Assembly (NCBI GenBank): GCA_023392205.1
Contig: JAEVZN010000246.1
Coordinates: 1 to 6,586, forward strand
Length of the DNA: 6,586 nucleotides
From: Pseudomonadota bacterium
Lineage (GTDB): Bacteria; Pseudomonadota; Alphaproteobacteria; Rhizobiales; Xanthobacteraceae
Reading direction: 5' to 3'
Part shown: positions 1-4,748 of the stretch, one piece after another
How positions within the stretch are numbered: position 1 is the stretch's first letter
How the letters are laid out: each line of letters opens with the position of its first letter
The notes under the pieces: model-generated
Seen by the model: the letters and a program-made list of their open reading frames with translations, nothing else
The model's database searches: none
What the model was told of the DNA's origin: nothing
Program-made: the position numbers and the translations under genes

Positions 1-1
1 G

Positions 2-349
2 GTGCCGATGGAGCAGGGTTTGCGGCTGACCACGGGCGCGGAATTCGCCCATCGCGACGCGCCGCCGACGCCGGTGCAATTCGACCGGCTGATGCCGCAG
101 GCGCGGGAACTGTTTCCCATAGGCGAACCGATCGAGGCGGAACCCTGGCTCGGACGGCGGCCCTGCATGCCGGATTCCATGCCGGTGATCGGCCGGGCCC
201 CCGGCCAGTCCGGGCTGTGGCTCGATTACGGCCATGCGCATTGGGGGCTGACGCTCGGTCCGGTGAGCGGCCGGCTATTGGCCGAGATGATGACCGGCGC
301 GACGCCGTTCACCGACCCGGCGCCGTATCGCGCCGAGCGGTTTCTGTAG
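2..349 (+). CDS. FAD-dependent oxidoreductase, D-amino acid dehydrogenase (DadA)-like, C-terminal fragment
   Basis: This is the last 115 codons of a gene that begins before the window, ending at TAG 347-349; the GTG at position 2 is simply where the view opens. The visible part matches the C-terminal end of DAO-fold flavoenzymes of the DadA type, which oxidatively deaminate D-amino acids or related amines and pass electrons to the respiratory chain. Supporting motifs, in fragment numbering, are the acidic-aromatic stretch EPWLGRRPCMPDSMPVIG (about 47-64), typical of the substrate-domain return strand, and GHAHWGLTLGP (77-87), which in this family forms the last flavin-contacting loop before the closing helix. 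The tail PYRAERF is also typical. Substrate cannot be decided because the N-terminal Rossmann motif is outside the window. It converges with the KTSC gene, only 20 bp away. The family is fairly secure; the exact amine substrate is not. Confidence 0.85.
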   Translation: MPMEQGLRLTTGAEFAHRDAPPTPVQFDRLMPQARELFPIGEPIEAEPWLGRRPCMPDSMPVIGRAPGQSGLWLDYGHAHWGLTLGPVSGRLLAEMMTGATPFTDPAPYRAERFL

Positions 350-369
350 CGTGGCAGAGATGCGGGGCC

Positions 370-666
370 TTACGAGGCCTCGCTGATCGGGGACACTTCG
401 TGGAACCGGAAGCGGCCGCGAATGGCGATGTTGAAGAAGGTCAGCCGCGAGGGCGAGGCCATGAAGGCGTCGACCAGGCTCTGCGGCACCGCGCAATAGG
501 CGTATGTGCGGCCCGATCCGAAGCTGAGCCGCAATTCGCGCGCTTCGGGAAGATAGGCGATGGCGGTGATCGCATCGGACGCCGTCCCATTCACGCGCGG
601 CATGGGCGGTCGCCGTGGCGAGAGCCGCTCCGTCAAAGTCCTAACGTCTCGTAACTGATCGGACAT
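370..666 (-). CDS. KTSC domain-containing small protein
   Basis: A protein of 98 residues when started at ATG 666. A GTG nine bases further upstream (675) would add three residues. GGGTG lies six bases before the ATG, a weak ribosome site that slightly favours it. The C-terminal two thirds fit the KTSC domain, a roughly 60-residue module named after its occurrence at the C-terminus of some lysyl-tRNA synthetases. Visible hallmarks are a serine/alanine-rich entry strand (ASDAITAIAY), the LRLSFGSGRTYAYCAVP core (a strand, then a glycine turn, then an aromatic strand and VP) and the closing FFNIAIRGRF. The N-terminal 25 residues are basic and probably disordered. The molecular function of stand-alone KTSC proteins is not known to me, so none is assigned. 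It is followed in convergence by the flavoenzyme gene, and 116 bp separate its start from the end of the P1 hydrolase gene upstream on the same strand. Confidence 0.8.
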   Translation of the reverse strand: MSDQLRDVRTLTERLSPRRPPMPRVNGTASDAITAIAYLPEARELRLSFGSGRTYAYCAVPQSLVDAFMASPSRLTFFNIAIRGRFRFHEVSPISEAS

Positions 667-782
667 ACGCAACACCCATTGCTTTCTAATCCATAAACGC
701 GGATGCCCAAAGCAAACGGTCCGTCCTTACCGTGCCAAGCGGTCAGGATGGTTGACGGGATGACAGCGCAGCGAAGCGGATT

Positions 783-1769
783 TTAAGCGAATTTGTCGCG
801 CCAGGACGGCAACGATCCCGCAAACGGCAGTGCGGTTGCTTCATACACACCACGTGCAATTGCGCGTGCGAGCACATTGGCTGCGATCGAGCCGAGTTCT
901 GTCAGCGCCAGCAGCGGATCGGGCAGGGGCTTTTTGCCCGTGGCGGCGGCGAACACGATGTCGCCGTCGAGCGGCGTATGCACGGGATAGATCGCGCGCG
1001 CATATCCGGTCTGTGCCATCACCGCGAGCCGGTTGGCCTGCGCCTTGTTCAGGATCGCATCGGTGGCCACGATGGCGATGGTGGTGGCCTGACGCTCGCC
1101 GCCCTTGGTGCGGACCGACAGCGCATCCGCTTCGAATGTCGCAGGCAGGCCGCGGCCGCCATATTCGCCATCCTGTTCGAACGGCGCGGCCCAGAAATGC
1201 GGTCCGTTGCCGATGGTCACGGCGCCGACCGCATTGACCACCACCAGCGCCGCCACGGTCAGGCCGTCTACGGTGACGGCGGATGCCGAGCCGACGCCGC
1301 CTTTCAGATTGACCACGGTGGCGCCCATGCCGGCGCCTGCGGAGCCAAGCGCGAAATCGAGGCCGGCATTGGTGGCGGCCTTGTAGCCGAGATCGCGATA
1401 GGGCGAGAAGCGGTCCCATTTCTTGTTTCCGCCGGCCAGCAGGTCGAACATGATCGCGCCCGGCACGATCGGCACCCGCGCGTCGCCGATGGCAAAGCCG
1501 CGGCCCTGCTCGCGGAGCCAGGCCTGCACCCCGGACGTGGCGTCGAGACCGAAAGCCGAACCACCCGACAACGTGACCGCATCGACCCGCTCGACAGTGG
1601 ACGCCGCCGCCAGCAATTCGGTTTCGCGCGTGCCGGGACCGCCGCCGCGCAGGTCGCAGGCCGCAATCGCGGGTTCGTCGAAAACGATCGCGGTGGAGCC
1701 CGAGCCCAGTCCGGCATCGTCGGCATGGCCGACCTTCCGGCCTTCAACGTCTGTCAGCAGATTTCGCAT
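783..1769 (-). CDS. P1 family peptidase / DmpA-NylC type Ntn hydrolase
   Basis: A predicted 328-residue member of the P1 (DmpA) family. These enzymes cleave themselves to expose a Ser or Thr nucleophile and act as aminopeptidases, amidases or nylon-oligomer hydrolases. The start ATG 1769 is chosen because GGAG lies five bases upstream and the family usually begins MRNLLTDV..GxRVGHA. A GTG at 1841 would add 24 Pro/Asp-rich residues unlike the family. Visible elements are GGGPGTRET (42-50), LSGGSAFGLDA (67-77), KGGVGSAS (156-163), and TTIAIVATDA (229-238). From memory of NylC (K189, N219, T267, D306, D308), the counterparts here would be K156, N179, T229, D268 and D270. The 39-residue spacing from T229 to D268 equals that in NylC, so self-cleavage before T229 is inferred. 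The residue before it is Ala, rather than the Asn or Gly of characterised members. Substrate is unknown and no signal peptide is visible. Divergent from the ccdA-like gene. Confidence 0.9.
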   Translation of the reverse strand: MRNLLTDVEGRKVGHADDAGLGSGSTAIVFDEPAIAACDLRGGGPGTRETELLAAASTVERVDAVTLSGGSAFGLDATSGVQAWLREQGRGFAIGDARVPIVPGAIMFDLLAGGNKKWDRFSPYRDLGYKAATNAGLDFALGSAGAGMGATVVNLKGGVGSASAVTVDGLTVAALVVVNAVGAVTIGNGPHFWAAPFEQDGEYGGRGLPATFEADALSVRTKGGERQATTIAIVATDAILNKAQANRLAVMAQTGYARAIYPVHTPLDGDIVFAAATGKKPLPDPLLALTELGSIAANVLARAIARGVYEATALPFAGSLPSWRDKFA

Positions 1770-1950
1770 CTGTACTCCGGGAATTGTCGCAGGCGGATCG
1801 CCATCCGCAGGTTGTGACTGCTTGTCGAAAGGATGCCGCACCGGGTCAAGTCCGGGCGCGCGGTTCAGGACATCCCGTCACACGGTCACATCACGGAGAG
1901 GGAGGTCCGCCGCGCTTGCGCAAGGAGGGTCTGGCGGGCATGACACCGCC
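1770..1950. promoter_or_regulatory. Divergent intergenic region between P1 hydrolase and ccdA-like genes
   Basis: These 181 bp lie between the two divergent starts and should carry both promoters, though I cannot point to convincing -35/-10 pairs. Two small ordered elements are visible: a direct repeat of GTCACA at 1877-1882 and 1885-1890, and a perfect 10-bp palindrome CTTGCGCAAG at 1915-1924. A strong Shine-Dalgarno-like AAGGAGG sits at 1922-1928. Its spacing fits an out-of-frame ATG at 1940 better than the ccdA ATG at 1951. No protein on either strand here looks genuine apart from the possible, unlikely, N-terminal extension of the P1 hydrolase to 1841. Confidence 0.4.
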
Positions 1951-2682
1951 ATGCCGGACGTCTCCTACCTTGCGGCCCTGTTGGCGGGCCTGATCAGCTT
2001 CCTGTCCCCCAGTGTGCTGCCGCTGGTGCCGCCCTATCTGGTCTATCTGGCCGGAACCTCGCTGGAGCGCTTTGCCGATGCCGAACCCGAGCCGCGCGTG
2101 CGGCGGGAGACGGTGATTGCGGCGATGCTGTTCGTGGCCGGATTCTCGACCGTGTTCGTGGCCCTGGGCGCCAGCGCAACCCTGATCGGCGGGCTGCTGC
2201 GTGCCTATTCGGATGTGCTGTCGACCATTGCCGGAATTGCCATCATCCTGATGGGCCTGCATTTCCTGGGCCTGACCCGCATCTCCTTCCTGCTGCGCGA
2301 AAAGCGTCTCGGCATGGCCAAGCCTATCGGGCTGTGGGGCGCCTATGTGATGGGGCTGGCCTTCGCATTTGGCTGGACGCCCTGTATCGGACCGATCCTG
2401 GCTGCGATCCTCGCCGTGGCGGCCTCGGAAGCGACAGTCGCGAAAGGCGCGTCATTGCTCGCCGTCTATTCGCTGGGCCTCGGCATCCCGTTCGTGCTGG
2501 CAGCCTTTGCCGCCGAACCCTTCGCGGCCTTTATGGCGCGTTTCCGCTCGCATATGCAGAAAGTGGAAATGGCGATGGGAGCCTTGCTGGTGATCACGGG
2601 AATCATGTTCCTGACCGGCACCATCACCACCATGAGCTTCTGGCTGCTGGAGACCTTTCCCGCTTTGGGCCGCATCGGTTAG
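1951..2682 (+). CDS. ccdA: CcdA-family cytochrome c biogenesis membrane protein with first Cys replaced by Ser
   Basis: A 243-residue inner-membrane protein with six hydrophobic segments (about 7-34, 54-81, 88-107, 128-158, 165-190 and 206-226), the CcdA/DsbD-transmembrane architecture and length. CcdA normally moves electrons from cytoplasmic thioredoxin across the membrane to periplasmic partners such as CcmG, for cytochrome c maturation, using two membrane cysteines. The second one is present in FGWTPCIGPI (C145). The first, expected in the SFLSPCVLPLVP signature, is serine here (S21, codon AGT at 2011-2013). The rest of the signature, including both proline pairs, is intact. ATG 1951 is the only plausible in-frame start; no ATG, GTG, TTG or CTG precedes it closely and the ribosome site is poor. 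No ccm genes are adjacent. Family assignment is secure. Whether the protein can still shuttle disulfides is doubtful from sequence alone. Confidence 0.9.
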   Translation: MPDVSYLAALLAGLISFLSPSVLPLVPPYLVYLAGTSLERFADAEPEPRVRRETVIAAMLFVAGFSTVFVALGASATLIGGLLRAYSDVLSTIAGIAIILMGLHFLGLTRISFLLREKRLGMAKPIGLWGAYVMGLAFAFGWTPCIGPILAAILAVAASEATVAKGASLLAVYSLGLGIPFVLAAFAAEPFAAFMARFRSHMQKVEMAMGALLVITGIMFLTGTITTMSFWLLETFPALGRIG

Positions 2683-2904
2683 GCCGCGTTTTATTGGAAA
2701 ATTGCCCGGTCCGGCGGCGCCATTTCACATGAAAATAGTCCTATAAGGAGCGGTTTGCGGCCGTTTTCATGCTCGTAGAAGCAGCGATGCTCGTATCCGA
2801 GGCGCCACCCGAGCGCGACGTCGCGCTATTCCTCTGAATGGTCCGCTTCGATATAGGTTCGCACCGAAAAAACTTTCTCCAATTCAAGGGCAGGACAAGC
2901 AGAC
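2683..2904. promoter_or_regulatory. Intergenic region with palindrome and short repeats upstream of the basic hypothetical gene
   Basis: 222 bp with no credible gene, more AT-rich than its surroundings near both ends. It contains an inverted pair CATGAAAA (2728-2735) / TTTTCATG (2764-2771), and two copies of ATGCTCGTA (2769-2777 and 2787-2795) offset by 18 bp. It also contains a perfect 16-bp palindrome AGCGCGACGTCGCGCT at 2812-2827. A possible -10 hexamer TATAGG lies at 2852-2857, about 48 bp before the next start, without a clear -35 box. AGGA at 2892-2895 is a plausible ribosome site for ATG 2905. I see no classical terminator for the ccdA-like gene. The palindrome lacks a following T-run, so it looks more like a protein-binding site than a terminator. 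Confidence 0.4.
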
Positions 2905-3432
2905 ATGGCCATCACTCAGAGAGAAGAAGCCCGCGCGCTCGATGCCGATGAGCGGGATCTGGTCGCGAAGTCGCACCATCCCGCGCTTCAGGATCTGTCG
3001 GATGAGGATCTTTCGCAACTCGTGAAGCTGGTGCGCGAGCGCCGCGACCGCGCCAAGACGCAAGCCAACCAGCGCCGCCGCGAAATGCGCGGCAAGGGCG
3101 CGCCGAAGGGCGCAACGCCGTCCAAGTCCGATGATGGCTCCAAGACCAAGCTTGCCGTGCTGGCGATGGCCGTCCGCCGTCTCAACAGTGAACTCGAACG
3201 CCGCCGCCGCATGCGCGCGTCCGTGGCGCAGGTCGACAGCGCGCGCAAGGCGCTGGCGATGAAGCAGGAGAGTGAAGCTGGCAATGGCGGCGGCGCCTTC
3301 AACAGCCGCACCGCACATGGCGGCATGCGCAAGATCGCCAGCGGCCGGCGCAAGAACCTGATCCGTCCGATGGAGCTTGGCCGCCAGCGCAAGGCCGGTG
3401 CGGTGGCGCAGGCGAAGCGGGACGGGCGGTAA
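2905..3432 (+). CDS. Conserved hypothetical protein, strongly basic
   Basis: A 175-residue soluble protein. I do not recognise a characterised family, although the opening MAITQREEARAL resembles conserved hypotheticals I associate with rhizobial genomes. The first 50 residues look helical and mixed-charge (LSDEDLSQLVKLVRERRDRAK). They are followed by an Arg/Lys-rich linker (about 48-82), then a helical stretch with a run of arginines (LNSELERRRRMRA, about 92-104). The C-terminal tail is Gly/Arg/Lys-rich and ends AKRDGR. There is no signal peptide, membrane segment, cysteine or zinc motif. The high positive charge and predicted disorder suggest nucleic-acid or ribosome association, but that is inference only. 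ATG 2905 is preceded by AGGA nine bases upstream. The AT-rich, repeat-bearing leader suggests it has its own promoter. It converges with the helicase gene across a strong hairpin. Confidence 0.75.
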   Translation: MAITQREEARALDADERDLVAKSHHPALQDLSDEDLSQLVKLVRERRDRAKTQANQRRREMRGKGAPKGATPSKSDDGSKTKLAVLAMAVRRLNSELERRRRMRASVAQVDSARKALAMKQESEAGNGGGAFNSRTAHGGMRKIASGRRKNLIRPMELGRQRKAGAVAQAKRDGR

Positions 3433-3468
3433 TTCACTCTGCGTTGCCCGCGTAAGCGCTGACACACG

Positions 3469-3496
3469 TGACCTTCCCCTTTTCAGGGGGAGGTCA
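3469..3496. terminator. Bidirectional hairpin between convergent genes, probably a dispersed palindromic repeat
   Basis: The arms 3469-3479 and 3486-3496 can pair over 11 positions (TGACCT, one T-G pair, CCCC against GGGG, then AGGTCA) around a six-base loop TTTTCA. It lies 36 bp after the stop of the basic hypothetical gene and 22 bp past the helicase stop, a natural place to end transcription from both sides. There is no long T-run, so it may act as an RNA 3'-end stabiliser or Rho-assisted site. Similar CCTTCCCC...GGGGAGG palindromes recur between genes in this bacterial group as I recall them. A competing 8-bp pairing exists between GCGCTGAC (3456-3463) and GTCAGCGC (3493-3500). Confidence 0.6.
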
Positions 3497-3500
3497 GCGC

Positions 3501-3532
3501 AATCAGCTCACCACCCAATCAACTCACCACCA
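3501..3532. repeat. Two-copy 16-bp tandem repeat across the helicase stop codon
   Basis: Positions 3501-3516 and 3517-3532 are two adjacent 16-bp units that differ at two sites (AATCAGCTCACCACCC and AATCAACTCACCACCA). The second unit contains the helicase stop (TCA at 3519-3521 on the plus strand, TGA on the coding strand) and the codons before it. The first unit lies just past the end of the gene. It is best read as a small local duplication at the gene's 3' end. Confidence 0.7.
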
Positions 3533-4559
3533 TGGTCAGCTTCTTCGCCGCGCGGGTGATGCCGGTATAGAGCCAGCGCGCGCGGCTGTCGGGAAAGGCG
3601 AAGCTCTCGTCGAACAGCACCACGTCGTCCCATTGCGACCCTTGCGCCTTGTGCACGGTGAGCACATAGCCGTAATCGAACTCGTCGTATTTCTTGCGCT
3701 GCGGCCAGTCGTAATTCTCGATGCCCCCGAGAAAGCATTCGCGCCGCACCGAGACTTTCAGCGCCTTGATGCCAAGCGCCGCGCCGGAGAGATCGGCATC
3801 GGGCACAATGCGCATGGTGACGATGCCGCCGGACTTCCCGGCGGCGCGCTCTTTCACCTGCCACAACCCGCCATTGAACAGGCCCTTCTTGCGGTTGTTG
3901 CGCAGGCAGACGAGCTTGTCGCCGGAGACGGGCAGGCCTTCCTCGCGGCCGAGCCGTTCGCGCAGCCGCGTGTTATAGGCGCGGCGCGTATTGTTGCGGC
4001 CGACCAGAATCTGGTCGGCTTCCATGACGCGGTCGGGATCGAAATCCGAACGCAGCACGATCTCGGTGTCGCCATAGCGGCCGGGTTCGAGCCGCTGCCC
4101 CTCGCGCACCATCATCGACAGCCGCACGATCGGATCGTCCTGTGCCTGCCGGTGCACTTCGGTCAGCATCGCGTCAGGCTCCGCTTCGGTGAAAAAGCCT
4201 GCGCCCTGAATCGGCGGCAATTGCGCCGGATCGCCCAGCACCAGCACCGGAATGCCGAACGAGAGCAGGTCGCGGCCGAGCTCGGCATCGACCATCGAGC
4301 ATTCGTCGATGACGATCAGCTTGGCTTTCGACGCGGGGGCTTCGTCCCAGAGTTCGAAATTCGGCGTTTCCTCGCCGCTTTCGCGGGTCTTGTAGATCAG
4401 CGAATGAATGGTGGAGGCGCCCGCGCAACCCTTGGCGCGCATGACGAGCGCCGCCTTTCCGGTGAAGGCGGCAAACGACACCTTGCCCTCGACGCTTTCG
4501 GCCAGATGACGCGCCAGCGTGGTCTTGCCGGTGCCGGCAAAGCCAAACAGGCGAAACAA
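3519..4559 (-). CDS. RecD-like SF1 DNA helicase, main body downstream of an in-frame stop
   Basis: Read from TTG 4559 this gives 346 residues carrying a complete superfamily 1B (RecD/Pif1-like, AAA_30 plus UvrD_C_2) motor. Motifs, in this numbering, are Walker A GFAGTGKT (6-13), motif Ia TGKAA (33-37), STIHSLIY (49-56), Walker B LIVIDECS with D85-E86, motif III GDPAQLPPI (109-117), EVHRQ (134-138), motif V TVHKAQGSQW (301-310) and motif VI YTGITRAAKK with R337. Such ATP-driven 5'-3' DNA helicases act in DNA repair or processing. The TTG has no ribosome site and is the only start-like codon before Walker A. The same frame continues upstream to ATG 4649 but is interrupted by TAA at 4590-4592. 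If made, the protein lacks about 30 N-terminal residues, including the FSPQQDAAL stretch that resembles the adenine-contacting Q motif. Either a pseudogene, or expressed by reinitiation. It lies downstream of the hpnR-like gene on the same strand. Confidence 0.8.
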   Translation of the reverse strand: MFRLFGFAGTGKTTLARHLAESVEGKVSFAAFTGKAALVMRAKGCAGASTIHSLIYKTRESGEETPNFELWDEAPASKAKLIVIDECSMVDAELGRDLLSFGIPVLVLGDPAQLPPIQGAGFFTEAEPDAMLTEVHRQAQDDPIVRLSMMVREGQRLEPGRYGDTEIVLRSDFDPDRVMEADQILVGRNNTRRAYNTRLRERLGREEGLPVSGDKLVCLRNNRKKGLFNGGLWQVKERAAGKSGGIVTMRIVPDADLSGAALGIKALKVSVRRECFLGGIENYDWPQRKKYDEFDYGYVLTVHKAQGSQWDDVVLFDESFAFPDSRARWLYTGITRAAKKLTMVVS

Positions 4560-4589
4560 TTGCGGCGTGGAGCCATGGCCGGGCCGGGC

Positions 4590-4649
4590 TTACACCCAAT
4601 CGGCCACGGCGCGCAACGCGGCGTCCTGCTGGGGGGAGAAATCGGGCAT
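4590..4649 (-). pseudogene. Severed N-terminus of the RecD-like helicase ending in a premature TAA
   Basis: ATG 4649 opens a 19-codon frame reading MPDFSPQQDAALRAVADWV, then TAA at 4590-4592. After the stop the same frame continues ARPGHGSTPQ directly into the helicase P-loop strand. Family members, as I recall them, read ADWV-K-ARPG at this join, so the stop most simply replaces a lysine codon (AAA to TAA, one base). No deletion or frame change is involved. There is no purine-rich ribosome site before the ATG; the preceding bases are C-rich. Confidence 0.75.
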
Positions 4650-4748
4650 GGGGGAGGGTGTAGAGTGATTTGCGGCGCGGTGTCACCCCGACTCTCGTCA
4701 GGTGCAAACCGGGGCGGGGTTCAAGCGTGACCTGGCCGCGTCCGGCGG

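Noticed and set aside
978..1817. Plus-strand open frame of 279 codons opposite the P1 hydrolase
   Set aside because: Shadow of a gene with clear family motifs; composition is Arg/Gly/Asp-rich and no recognisable domain is present.
1423..1950. Long N-terminal extension of the ccdA-like frame
   Set aside because: The upstream part is Pro/Ser/Arg-rich antisense sequence of the P1 hydrolase; the CcdA family starts close to the first membrane helix, which matches ATG 1951.
3721..3978. CRISPR-like or phage-defence content
   Set aside because: No repeated spacers, Cas, restriction, toxin-antitoxin or phage genes were found anywhere in the window; the helicase alone is not evidence for a defence system.
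3468..4730. Plus-strand open frame of 420 codons opposite the helicase
   Set aside because: It mirrors the helicase in GC-rich DNA. Its translation is Ala/His/Arg/Gly-rich with no domain, whereas the minus strand carries every SF1 helicase motif.
4650..4748. Possible terminator between the hpnR-like gene and the helicase (ACCCCG / CGGGGT arms)
   Set aside because: The arms are short and overlap other pairings, and there is no T-run; cotranscription of the two genes cannot be excluded.
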